A stretch of DNA of 64,000 nucleotides from Chloroflexota bacterium (GTDB taxonomy: Bacteria > Chloroflexota > Dehalococcoidia > UBA6926), in assembly GCA_026713485.1 (NCBI GenBank), contig JAPOOK010000037.1, forward strand, positions 23,805-87,804, in the 5' to 3' direction. Below are positions 1 to 9,210 of the stretch, in pieces. Numbering within the stretch: position 1 is the first letter of the stretch; each line of letters opens with the position of its first letter. Under the pieces are notes generated by a model, which was not told the origin of the DNA, did no database searches, and was given only the letters and a program-made list of their open reading frames with translations. Made by a program: the position numbers and the translations under genes.

Positions 1-2
1 TG

Positions 3-110
3 ATTGCCGAGCGCGATGGCAGCCTATGGGCGGACGAGGCGAAACCGGAGGCATTGGAGAACGAGGAGCGGCTGCGCCGCGAGTTTGAGTTTCCTCGGCC
101 GCCAGAGTGA
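3..110 (+). CDS. C-terminal fragment of an unknown protein (5' truncated by window edge)
   Basis: Open frame from base 3 to TGA at 108-110: IAERDGSLWADEAKPEALENEERLRREFEFPRPPE*. Confidence 0.4.
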   Translation: MAERDGSLWADEAKPEALENEERLRREFEFPRPPE

Positions 111-114
111 AGCG

Positions 115-963
115 TTACTGACCGGCGGGATCAAGCAGGACGTATCGCTGACGACGGCGCAAGCTTGAAAATGCGCGGCGCGGATCCAGGGCGAGTAGGG
201 CCGCGTACTTGCGCAATTCCTCCATTCTTTGCGGATCGCCCGTCCGACGCCACGCGTTATAGCTGTCCAGCATGAGGTTTGTCACGCGTTGAACGTCCAC
301 GCCATGGATGAATGTCTGTGCCACCTCCGATAAGACTTCTGCATAGATTCCAAAGTTGTTGGAAAGTCGGCTAAGGACGCGGTCTTGTCCCGTCCAACGC
401 GCCAATTCATGTTCGGAGGCGAGCGCGTAGTGACTCCGCCCCAGCCGCGTGTAGTAACTGATATCGAGCCTGGGAACGACCTGCATAGCCGGGTTGCGCC
501 GCCGTCGCCACCTGCTGCGGCGTCCGGTCAGGCTGGCGGGAAAGATGCCGATCAGGAACAGGGTGCTATCCGCGATGTTCCGGTTGGCCTCAAAGAGATT
601 CTGCGCCTCCCGCGTTGCGCCATGCTCCGCCTCTTCCATCAGGCTTTCCAGCAGGTTGCCGAAGTGGGCGGCGAGGTCAGGGATCGGAAAAATCTCTCTC
701 ATCTGCACATGGCGCGCGAGCAGGCTTCCAAGGTAGTCGAGCGTGGCGATACTGGTGCTTTGGCGGTCTATATAGAGCGATTTGAGAAGAAACAGGTCGA
801 ACAGGCTTTGGAGTTCGATTCGCTTCAACTGGGTGATGTCCGCGTAGAAGCCGTCGAGAAGGGTGTCCACCTGGCGGGCAAATGCCCGGTCGACGATATT
901 TCGCCCTTCATGCGCTGATGCTGATTCCTTGAGAGCCTGTACGGCAGTTTCTACGTCCGCCAT
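115..963 (-). CDS. hypothetical, predicted largely helical protein
   Basis: 282 aa ORF filling the gap between neighbours; no family recognised. Confidence 0.65.
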   Translation of the reverse strand: MADVETAVQALKESASAHEGRNIVDRAFARQVDTLLDGFYADITQLKRIELQSLFDLFLLKSLYIDRQSTSIATLDYLGSLLARHVQMREIFPIPDLAAHFGNLLESLMEEAEHGATREAQNLFEANRNIADSTLFLIGIFPASLTGRRSRWRRRRNPAMQVVPRLDISYYTRLGRSHYALASEHELARWTGQDRVLSRLSNNFGIYAEVLSEVAQTFIHGVDVQRVTNLMLDSYNAWRRTGDPQRMEELRKYAALLALDPRRAFSSLRRRQRYVLLDPAGQ

Positions 964-1011
964 GTCCTCTCCCCTCGCGCTTGTTTGTTCGGGTTACGTC
1001 GTTGCTGCCAC

Positions 1012-2160
1012 CTACGCTTGTGACTGCCACTTTACGAGGGGCGAGCCATCATCGCGAATACGCCGCGTTGTTCCTTTACGGCTCAGGTGCTCGAGATGCG
1101 AAAGAGTCTCTCCAACGGCAGCCCGGCGCAAGAATTCGTCCATTTCTTCCCACGAACCAACATCCCACGGCATGCCTGACGCGACTTCATATGCAGTTCT
1201 CGGCGGCCCGTCCGCCGCATTTGCGACGGCGTCCAGACGCGCATCGTGGTGCTTGTGAAGCTCTGCCACACGACCCTTCAGGTCTGTGAAGTGGTGTTCG
1301 TGGGCGGGGAGGACCAGGTCGACATCCAGTTCGCCTACTCTTGCGACCGAGTCAAGATAATCGCCCAGGGGATCCCCGTCCGATGTCATCCTGACGGAGA
1401 CGTTTGACGTGATGATGGGGAGGATGTGATCGCCGGTAAAGACGATTCGGGCTTCCTCATCCACCCAGCAGAGATGGCCCGGGGTGTGGCCTGGCGTCCA
1501 GAATGCGCGCAGGTTGTGATTGCCGGTCTTGTAGACTTCCGAGCCATCAAGGAGCAGATCAGGCGGCTCAAATTCGCGGAACAGCGCCCAACGCCGCACC
1601 TCGCGCTCTTCTCCCGCGCCACGTTCGGCGGAGTCACCATGAGAGGGGATGCCCTCCGGGTGCTCCTCCTGTCGACGTTCTTCTTCTTGAATCGCCTGGC
1701 GGCGGCGGCCTCCAAACAGCTCGCCTTGAAGTTCTTCCTCCGGCACTCCGTGTCGGCGATACCACTCTTTCATTCGGTCGCTGCCTTCGGTGCGAGCGGC
1801 TTTCGGATCACGCTTGAGGGATTCCATCGCCTCGCGGAAAGGGCTTTGTTCCCAGTCGATGCGGTGCATGGCCGAGCGTGCGCCGGTGAGTTTTTTCGCG
1901 TCGATAGCAAGGCCGTAGTGATCAGGATGATTGTGCGTGATAAGGATGAAATCGATTTGGCCCGGCTTGATCCCCAACTGCCCTACCAATTGATCTTCGA
2001 GAGCTTCAATGCCCTCCTCGGAGCGAAGGCCGGTGTCAATAAGGATGGGTTTTTCAGGCCCGGTGACGAGATATGGGAGGGTGTAACCGAGCGGATTCTC
2101 CGGCATCGGAATACGCATCTGGAAGATGCCAGGGGCTACCTCATTGACGGATTCAGACAT
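1012..2160 (-). CDS. MBL-fold metallo-hydrolase
   Basis: THNHPDHYG metal-binding motif, later TPGHTPGH and FTGDHILP motifs; start moved to ATG at 2160 (MSESVNE) behind an AGAGG-like RBS. Confidence 0.9.
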   Translation of the reverse strand: MSESVNEVAPGIFQMRIPMPENPLGYTLPYLVTGPEKPILIDTGLRSEEGIEALEDQLVGQLGIKPGQIDFILITHNHPDHYGLAIDAKKLTGARSAMHRIDWEQSPFREAMESLKRDPKAARTEGSDRMKEWYRRHGVPEEELQGELFGGRRRQAIQEEERRQEEHPEGIPSHGDSAERGAGEEREVRRWALFREFEPPDLLLDGSEVYKTGNHNLRAFWTPGHTPGHLCWVDEEARIVFTGDHILPIITSNVSVRMTSDGDPLGDYLDSVARVGELDVDLVLPAHEHHFTDLKGRVAELHKHHDARLDAVANAADGPPRTAYEVASGMPWDVGSWEEMDEFLRRAAVGETLSHLEHLSRKGTTRRIRDDGSPLVKWQSQA

Positions 2161-2176
2161 TGCGTAAGTACCTCTC

Positions 2177-2192
2177 ATGCGCCATAGCGCAT
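2177..2192. promoter_or_regulatory. perfect inverted repeat ATGCGC-CATA-GCGCAT in the divergent MBL/korA intergenic region
   Basis: Read directly; could be an operator or small hairpin. Confidence 0.3.
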
Positions 2193-2304
2193 CTCATATC
2201 ATGTTGCCGCCGATTATATCAGCCACGCGCCTACATGCCCTATGAGGAATTCTCTTCAACATGCCATAAGCTCATCCCATTCTGTCCCGTTGCGCCCAAA
2301 CGTT

Positions 2305-2313
2305 TGTTATACT
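2305..2313 (+). promoter_or_regulatory. putative extended -10 promoter (TGtTATACT) upstream of korA
   Basis: TG-N-TATACT about 130 bp before the korA GTG start. Confidence 0.3.
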
Positions 2314-2446
2314 CAAATACGTTGCGTCATAATGCACGGGGCAGGTTTATGGCGGACGCTTCACGGGGGCTCGGGAACCATAGCCTTTCAAGCAAACGCC
2401 ACGCACTGCTGACCTGCTGAAAATTGAAGTCGCAAGGGGGAAATTA

Positions 2447-4177
2447 GTGGCAGCCACACGAGACTTTGTGATCCGCTTCGCGGGCGAAGGCGGACAGGGC
2501 ATGGTGACAGCATCCGAGGCCCTCGCCGCAGCAGCCGCGCAAGTTGGATACCACGTGATGACGTTCGTGACATTCCCGTCCCAGATCATGGGCGGGCCAA
2601 CGTGGAGCCAGTGTCGCGTCTCCGTGACACCGGCGCTCAGCAACGGCGACACACTTGACGTGCTCGTCGCTTTCAACGAGGAGGCCTACGAGGTTCACAA
2701 GGGAGAGCTGCGTGATGGCGGCATCCTCGTTTACGACTCCGCAGTGTTCGAGGTTCCAGACGAGGACCGTAGCGCCATGAACGTCGTGGCCCTGCCCTAC
2801 GAGGAACTCGGTAAGTCGACGGGCAACCCCCGCGCGGCCAACATGGTAATCCTTGGCGCGGTGGCACAGTTCGTCGAGTGGCCCGAACAGTATCTGGAGG
2901 ACTTCAACGTCCAGCGATTCACGCGAGGACGACCAAACGACGCCGAGATCGTCGCGGCCAACAGTATGGGTCTTGGTCTCGGACGCAACGCGGCAAGGGA
3001 AAGCGGATTCTCGCTCGGCGAGTTGGCCGCTCCCGATCCGCCCGACTACGAGCAGATCATCATCAAGGGCAACGAGAGCTTTGGACTCGGGGCGCTCGCG
3101 GGCGGCGTGAATTTCTTCGTCGGCTACCCGATATCACCAGCTACGTCCATCCTCGTATTCATGGAGCAGAACCTCCGTGGCGAGGGGACGTTCGTTTACC
3201 AGGCAAGTTCTGAGATTGAATCGATCAGCACCATCGTTGGCGCAGGATTCGCCGGCAAGAAGGCTATGACCTCCACCGCCGGCCCCGGTTTCTCGCTCAT
3301 GAGTGAGGGGCTCGGCATGGCATGGATGATGGAGATTCCATGCGTCATCGTCGACGTCCAGCGCGGTGGCCCGGCCACCGGACTGCCCACCAAGTCAGAA
3401 CAATCTGACCTGTACATGGCGATGCATCCGGCGCACGGCGACTCACAGCTGCCAGTCATTGCGCCAGGCACCATCGAGGAATGCTTCTACGCAGCCATGC
3501 ACGCCCTGAATTGGGCTGAGCGCTACCAGGGCCCGGTCATTGTTCTTTCGGACCACATGCTCTCCGAGCGCGTGCAGAACATCCGCAAGCCAGATCCGGC
3601 TCTCGTCGAGGTGGAGGCGCGGCAAATTTACACGGGCACGAACGGGTACAAGCGCTACGAGGGAGATTCCGTTTCACCCATGCCGCTGCCCGGCGGCCCC
3701 GGCGCGTACGTCGCCAACGCCAGCGAGCATGATGACATCGGCGATACCACCCACCTCCCAGAGCGCCACGTCCTCGGCACGGAGCGCAGGTTCGGCAAGT
3801 TGAAGCTCCTTGAGGACACGCCATATGAGGCACGCAACACGGACAATGACGTTGTCATCCTGCCGTGGGGCGGCCAAAAGGGCCCTGCCCATGAGGCGTA
3901 CGAGCGGATGATGGAGAACGGCGTGCCGGTGGGCTGGTATTACACCATGTTCATTTCCCCGCTCAATCCCAAGCTGTTGGATGAGTTGCGATCCAAGAAG
4001 CTCGTCCTGGTTCCGGAGCTCAACTACCTTGGACAGTTGTCCTCCATCCTGCGCCAGCACGGCGTCAACGCGAAGTCCCTAACCCAGTACACAGGTCTGC
4101 CGTTCAAGGTGGCGGACCTGGTTGAGAAAATTACCGCCGAGGTCGAGGCCGAGGTGGGCAGTAAGGTCGGAGTCTAG
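2447..4177 (+). CDS. korA: 2-oxoacid:acceptor oxidoreductase, fused gamma-alpha subunit
   Basis: N-terminal gamma-like GEGGQGMVTASE..., then alpha/PFOR pyrimidine-binding region (GNESFGLGALAGGVNFFVGYPISPATSI); GTG start. Confidence 0.92.
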   Translation: MAATRDFVIRFAGEGGQGMVTASEALAAAAAQVGYHVMTFVTFPSQIMGGPTWSQCRVSVTPALSNGDTLDVLVAFNEEAYEVHKGELRDGGILVYDSAVFEVPDEDRSAMNVVALPYEELGKSTGNPRAANMVILGAVAQFVEWPEQYLEDFNVQRFTRGRPNDAEIVAANSMGLGLGRNAARESGFSLGELAAPDPPDYEQIIIKGNESFGLGALAGGVNFFVGYPISPATSILVFMEQNLRGEGTFVYQASSEIESISTIVGAGFAGKKAMTSTAGPGFSLMSEGLGMAWMMEIPCVIVDVQRGGPATGLPTKSEQSDLYMAMHPAHGDSQLPVIAPGTIEECFYAAMHALNWAERYQGPVIVLSDHMLSERVQNIRKPDPALVEVEARQIYTGTNGYKRYEGDSVSPMPLPGGPGAYVANASEHDDIGDTTHLPERHVLGTERRFGKLKLLEDTPYEARNTDNDVVILPWGGQKGPAHEAYERMMENGVPVGWYYTMFISPLNPKLLDELRSKKLVLVPELNYLGQLSSILRQHGVNAKSLTQYTGLPFKVADLVEKITAEVEAEVGSKVGV

Positions 4178-4220
4178 CGCCCTGCGCATGGGCACAGTCT
4201 AAGGAGAGAGGTAGCAGACA

Positions 4221-5090
4221 ATGACGAAGCGGAATCCCGAGTATGATTTCAAGTGGTGCCCCGGCTGCGGCGACTTCGGCGTCAAGCGCGCCATCGAGTT
4301 GACGATCGCAGCACGCACAACCGAAATGGACATCGCGTTCGAGAACAATGTGATCGTTGCCGGAATCGGTTGCTCGGGCAACCTGGTTCACCTGACCGAC
4401 GGCCCTCAGCCGTTCGGCTTCCACGGCATCCACGGGCGCACCCTGCCAGTAGCGTTCGGCATCAAGAGCGGCAACCCTGAGCTTGAGGTCATGATTGTTG
4501 CTGGCGACGGCGATTTCCTGAGCATTGGCGCGGAGCACATCGGCCCCGCCGCTCAGCGCAACCTGAACGTGACCTGCGTAATCATGGACAACGGCGTCTA
4601 CGGGCTGACGAAGGGACAGAGTTCCCCCACCACGCAGTTTGGCGTTGTCACGAGCACCACGCCCGGCGGAAAGATTGAGGGTGAGGTCAAGCCCTTCCAA
4701 TACTACCTGTCACTGGGCGCGTCGTTTGTTGCATCTGCGTTCTCCAGCAAGCCGCGCGAGATGGCACAGATGATCCGGCAGGGCATGGACTACCGCGGCT
4801 TCTCCATCGTCCACGTGCAGTCGCCCTGCACTACCTACAACGACAATTACGATGTCCTCCGCGGCAACGCCAAGAAGGGCATCGATCCGCTGACCTACGA
4901 CATCCCTGAGAGCCATGACCCGACGGACTATCGAGAGGCGTTGAGGATTGCGCAGGATCCGGGTATTCCGCTCGGCGTCCTGTACGCAGCAGACAACTCC
5001 GAGCCTCTGGACGAGCGTTACAGCAGCCTCAATTCTCGCCTGCGCTCACGGGACGTGGACGAGATGATAGCGTCGTTCGCCATTCAGTAG
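4221..5090 (+). CDS. korB: 2-oxoacid:ferredoxin oxidoreductase beta subunit (TPP-binding)
   Basis: WCPGCGDFGVKRAIE, GIGCSGN, GDGDFLSIG...DNGVYGLTKGQ TPP-binding signature; directly follows korA. Confidence 0.93.
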   Translation: MTKRNPEYDFKWCPGCGDFGVKRAIELTIAARTTEMDIAFENNVIVAGIGCSGNLVHLTDGPQPFGFHGIHGRTLPVAFGIKSGNPELEVMIVAGDGDFLSIGAEHIGPAAQRNLNVTCVIMDNGVYGLTKGQSSPTTQFGVVTSTTPGGKIEGEVKPFQYYLSLGASFVASAFSSKPREMAQMIRQGMDYRGFSIVHVQSPCTTYNDNYDVLRGNAKKGIDPLTYDIPESHDPTDYREALRIAQDPGIPLGVLYAADNSEPLDERYSSLNSRLRSRDVDEMIASFAIQ

Positions 5091-5110
5091 ACACGGAAAC
5101 ACATACGCCC

Positions 5111-6400
5111 ATGGCCCGGCAAACGCTCGAGGCCCGGCTCAGAGACGAAATACGGCGAAGGGGTCCAATCCCCTTCGCCGATTTCATGCGCGCTGTCCTC
5201 TATGACTCGGACGGCGGGTACTACAACAGTCTCGACGAGCGGATTGGCCCGGCGGGTGATTTCTATACCGCGCCTGCCACGCACCCCGCGTTTGGCGCAT
5301 TGCTTGCGCTGCAACTAGAGCGGTGCTGGGAACTGCTCCACAAACCGCAGTCGTTCACGATCATCGAAGAGGGCGGCGGCAAGGGTCGTCTCGCCCAGGA
5401 TATTTTCAACTATTCACGACACCTGGCGGCAGAATTCAGTCAAGCCATCGACTACCGTATTGTCGAGTTCGGGCGGAATGGGCGTGTGACGCCGTCACGA
5501 GACGATGACGCGGAAATTGTTATCGACTGGGACGGCGATGCCCTGCCCGACAAAATTGAGGCAGGCGTAATCATCTCCAATGAGTTGTATGACGCCATGC
5601 CTCGCTATCGCGTTATTCAACAGGGTGACACGCTCTACGAGTTACTGGTGGATGCAACGGACGCCGGATTCATCGAGACGATCGCTGAGCCATCAACACC
5701 GGCGCTGGCGGAGCGGCTTAGGCAGTTAGACATTACGCTGCCCAATGGCAGCAAGGCGGAGATCGACCTCGGCGGTACAGCGCATCTCACGGAAAGCGCA
5801 TCACGTCTAGGGCGAGGATTCGTCCTTACAATTGACTATGGCTTTCCCGCCGCAACCTTGTATGACGGATCTCGTCGCGAGGGTACCCTGCTCTGCTATC
5901 ACCATCACACATCCTCCACCAACCCGTACATCCGGCTTGGCAGGCAGGACATTACGGCACACGTGGATTTCACCTCGCTTGCGTGGGCAGGAGAGGAGGC
6001 GGGGCTGTTGACGGAAGGATTGCTGACACAACAGCGGTATCTCAAGAAGCTCGGAGCGCAGGCGTTTATCGATGCGCTGCGCGAAATTGATATACCACCG
6101 CAGGACATCATGGCGAACCGCATGGCGATCCTTGAACTGACCAAGCCGACCGGGTTCGGCGGGTTCGGCGTCCTTATACACAGCACGGGCACCGAGGATG
6201 GGGGGCCGTACGGCGTGGATGAGGTGGTGATCAGCCGCGCTCGCGGCGGGTTGGACGGCCTCCCGCCCGTCCTGCTGACACCCAACCATATGCCACTGCT
6301 CGCCGGGCGTTATCCGCAGTACTCTGAACTGGACAACATTTGGCCATCGACGCAGATACCCGAGACGAAAGAGGTCAGTACAGGAGGCAATCAGCAATGA
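5111..6400 (+). CDS. class I SAM-dependent methyltransferase, MidA/NDUFAF7 (DUF185, COG1565) family
   Basis: PIPFADFMRAVLYDSDGGYY, GDFYTAPATHPAFGALLALQ, ISNELYDAMP, LTIDYGFPA motifs. Confidence 0.88.
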   Translation: MARQTLEARLRDEIRRRGPIPFADFMRAVLYDSDGGYYNSLDERIGPAGDFYTAPATHPAFGALLALQLERCWELLHKPQSFTIIEEGGGKGRLAQDIFNYSRHLAAEFSQAIDYRIVEFGRNGRVTPSRDDDAEIVIDWDGDALPDKIEAGVIISNELYDAMPRYRVIQQGDTLYELLVDATDAGFIETIAEPSTPALAERLRQLDITLPNGSKAEIDLGGTAHLTESASRLGRGFVLTIDYGFPAATLYDGSRREGTLLCYHHHTSSTNPYIRLGRQDITAHVDFTSLAWAGEEAGLLTEGLLTQQRYLKKLGAQAFIDALREIDIPPQDIMANRMAILELTKPTGFGGFGVLIHSTGTEDGGPYGVDEVVISRARGGLDGLPPVLLTPNHMPLLAGRYPQYSELDNIWPSTQIPETKEVSTGGNQQ

Positions 6401-6858
6401 CAGTAGCGGACAGACTCAAGGAACTCGGAATCACTCTTCCTCCGCCCGCCACGCCCGGTGGCAACTACACACCCGCGAACCTGGTGGGGCATACGCTTTA
6501 CGTCGCAGGACAGCTCCCCACGCAAGACGGCACGCTAATCTCGCCCGGCAAGGTTGGCGGGGACGTTACAGTTGAGGAGGCGGCAGAGGCAGCTCGTATC
6601 GCAACGCTTAATGCGCTTTCGGCAGTGGAAAACGCCCTGGAGGGTGGTCTTGATGCCGTTGAGTCAGTGACGCGAATCACCGTGTTCGTGAATGCCGTGC
6701 CCGATTTCGATCAGCACTCCATCGTTGCGAATGGCGCGTCTGATCTGCTTGTTGCAGTTCTGGGTGACGCCGGACGACACGCCCGGAACGCCATCGGCAT
6801 GGGGTCCCTGCCACGCGGCTCCTGCGTCGAGGTAGAGACCAACTTTAAGATTCGGTAG
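6397..6858 (+). CDS. RidA family protein
   Basis: VAGQLPTQDG, NALSAVE, VESVTRITVFVN, ARNAIGMGSLPRGSCVEVE; ATGA overlap with the upstream gene. Confidence 0.88.
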   Translation: MTVADRLKELGITLPPPATPGGNYTPANLVGHTLYVAGQLPTQDGTLISPGKVGGDVTVEEAAEAARIATLNALSAVENALEGGLDAVESVTRITVFVNAVPDFDQHSIVANGASDLLVAVLGDAGRHARNAIGMGSLPRGSCVEVETNFKIR

Positions 6859-8170
6859 CCGCCTCTGCCATCATGAAGCGAGCAATATCCTGCCCCTGAC
6901 GGATGCTGTAGTTGGTCCCGCGGTCCTCAGGGTAGATCTGGCTCATGGCCGCGAGCCAGAGACCATCGACGGGTGTCTTGTTGGGCGGAATCTTGTCGCT
7001 GAAATGTGTGGTCATGATGGGCTGGGCAGCCCCCTCGCGATGGACGTACGTGTTCTCCACCCATGAAAGGTCGAATTCGGGGTTGATCTTACGCAGGTGG
7101 TCGACGTAGCCCTGAATGAGTTCATCATCTGACAGTCCCCAGCGGGGGTCTTCCGGCGTCACGTAGTCTGCCGTGTAAAGGATGTGCTTGCCGCCGTAGA
7201 CGGACGGATGAACGAGGTTTGTCTGTTCCAGCGCGAGCAGGAACGGGATATCCGCGTCCGCGATGTTGAGCCAATAGATCGGCGAGAGGCTACGATTCAT
7301 CACCCAGATCACGGCTATCGCGCCTTCGTACTCTATGTCGCTCACCTTTTTCAGATAGTCTTCGGGCAGATCCACAAGACGCGGCAGCAGGAAGCTGGGG
7401 ACCGTTGCCAGGACGGCATCGTACTCGTGTTTTTCTTCGGCGCCATCCGAGTCAGTAATTGTCAGCCCTGTCACACGGTTGTCCGTAGTCTCGATGCGGG
7501 ACACGCCGACTCCCGTTCGCACCTCGCCACCCATGTCTTTGATGCGCTGTTCGAGGGCATCAATTAGTACTTGCCAGCTGCCTTCGATGTAGCCGAGTTG
7601 CTCGCGGCCAAGCAGCCCCTTGCGGGAGGCGACACGAGTGGCGAACTTGCTCCACATCCACGGCATGGCGATCTGTTCGGCATAGCGACCGAACTTGCCG
7701 CGCAGGAGCGGCTCCCAAATCTCCTCGTAATTTCGCCGTCCCGCCCACTTGCGCATGAACGCGGCGGCCGTTGTGTCTTCAAGACGCTTCCAGTTCTTGA
7801 TGCGCTGGATGTAGAGCGTCACGAGTCCCATGCGGATGCGATCAAGAAAGCCAACAGGATTGAAGCGCAGGAGGTCCGTTGCCGTGGCGAACGGATAGAT
7901 CCGTCCGTGTGTGAAGTAGCCGACTTTCGAGTCCTCCCAGATGAGGCGGTCTTTCAGGCCAAGCTCGTCAAGCAGACCAATGATGGTGACATCGGACAGG
8001 AAGAGGTGATGATAGAAGCGTTCGAGTTGCCCGCCACCAACGTCAAAGGTCGATGCCAGCCCACCGAGGAACGGGGCGCGCTCGAACAGTTCGACGCTAT
8101 GACCGGCCTTGGCAAACTCATAGCCCGCCGCAAGGCCGCCAACGCCACCGCCAATGATTCCAACCTTCAT
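6845..8170 (-). CDS. FAD-dependent oxidoreductase, protoporphyrinogen oxidase/amine oxidase-like
   Basis: GIIGGGVGGLAAGYEFAKAGHSVELFE dinucleotide-binding motif; C-terminal GLWLAAMSQIYPEDRGTNYSIRQG. Confidence 0.88.
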   Translation of the reverse strand: MKVGIIGGGVGGLAAGYEFAKAGHSVELFERAPFLGGLASTFDVGGGQLERFYHHLFLSDVTIIGLLDELGLKDRLIWEDSKVGYFTHGRIYPFATATDLLRFNPVGFLDRIRMGLVTLYIQRIKNWKRLEDTTAAAFMRKWAGRRNYEEIWEPLLRGKFGRYAEQIAMPWMWSKFATRVASRKGLLGREQLGYIEGSWQVLIDALEQRIKDMGGEVRTGVGVSRIETTDNRVTGLTITDSDGAEEKHEYDAVLATVPSFLLPRLVDLPEDYLKKVSDIEYEGAIAVIWVMNRSLSPIYWLNIADADIPFLLALEQTNLVHPSVYGGKHILYTADYVTPEDPRWGLSDDELIQGYVDHLRKINPEFDLSWVENTYVHREGAAQPIMTTHFSDKIPPNKTPVDGLWLAAMSQIYPEDRGTNYSIRQGQDIARFMMAEAATES

Positions 8171-9198
8171 TCAGTTACCTCTGGCTGACTTGTGTTCGGT
8201 ACCGAGATTGCGGACGTGGGACGTAGTATCTCGCGCAACGGTACTCCCTCCAGGATGAGCAGGATCGCTCCCGCTATCGTAACGGGAACCCACAGCGTGG
8301 CGTGAATGACGACTGCATAAGCAGTTGCCAGTCCTGCTCCAACTCCAGCGCGGACGAGCGTCTCTTTCGCGAGGAGTTCAAACGGGCCGATGCCGCCGGA
8401 TGACGAGGGTACGGCGGTGGCGAGGTTTGAAGCGGCGACGGCCACACACAACACGACGATTGGCGTATCAACGTCCATCGCCACGGCCACGAGGATGTAG
8501 ACAAGCGCCTCGCCCGCCCACACCGCGTTGGAGACCACGAACCAGAATGGTATCTTGCGGGCGTCCTTGATGGCCGCGAAACCATGAAGCAGGGATTCCG
8601 CAATTCCCATCAGTCGGACAGCGTATCGTTCCGGAAGGGGCCGAGTGACGGTCTGGCTTGCCCGGAGCGCTGCGTCCGGGAACAAGACGGCCAGGATCAC
8701 AGCCACAGCTGCGCTGATGAATACCACAGCAGCAACTTGCGCGGCCAACGTCAACAACGGCGAAAGCGTCCAAATGGACGCGAAGAATAAGAGGCCGATG
8801 CCCAACCACAGGAGGAGCGTGAGGCCATCAAGGATGCGCTCCACGGCGATTGTCGCCAAGCCAGCCGTCATGTCCAGTCCGGGATTGCGGCGCAGAAGAT
8901 AGGCCCTGACGAACTCACCCAATCTCAGCGGTAAGACGTTGTTTGCTGCATAGCCGATTGTCGCCACGAAATACGAGCGCCCCAGAGTCACGCCGCCCAG
9001 GTGTTTCAGGAGGCTTTGCCAACGCCACGCACGCAGGGTGAAGGCAAGAAAGTAGACGATCACCGCCGGAATCAACCAGAGATAGTTCGCCTCCGCAAAC
9101 GCTTCAAAGAACTCGTCAAAGTCGATGCTCCAGAAGACGAGCGCGAGAAAGGCCACACTAATGGCGAGGGCAATGAGAGTACGTCTGTTGACAATCAT
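8167..9198 (-). CDS. lysylphosphatidylglycerol synthase TM/UPF0104-like (flippase-like) membrane protein
   Basis: Multi-TM; LRAWRWQSLLKHLG, GYAANNVLPLRLGEFVRAYLL, SSSGGIGPFELLAKETL motifs; 4-bp overlap with the downstream gene. Confidence 0.85.
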   Translation of the reverse strand: MIVNRRTLIALAISVAFLALVFWSIDFDEFFEAFAEANYLWLIPAVIVYFLAFTLRAWRWQSLLKHLGGVTLGRSYFVATIGYAANNVLPLRLGEFVRAYLLRRNPGLDMTAGLATIAVERILDGLTLLLWLGIGLLFFASIWTLSPLLTLAAQVAAVVFISAAVAVILAVLFPDAALRASQTVTRPLPERYAVRLMGIAESLLHGFAAIKDARKIPFWFVVSNAVWAGEALVYILVAVAMDVDTPIVVLCVAVAASNLATAVPSSSGGIGPFELLAKETLVRAGVGAGLATAYAVVIHATLWVPVTIAGAILLILEGVPLREILRPTSAISVPNTSQPEVTE

Positions 9199-9210
9199 CG
9201 GGCCGCGAAC

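Noticed and set aside
1426-2187. 253-aa plus-strand ORF
   Set aside because: Antisense to the MBL hydrolase with its metal-binding motifs.
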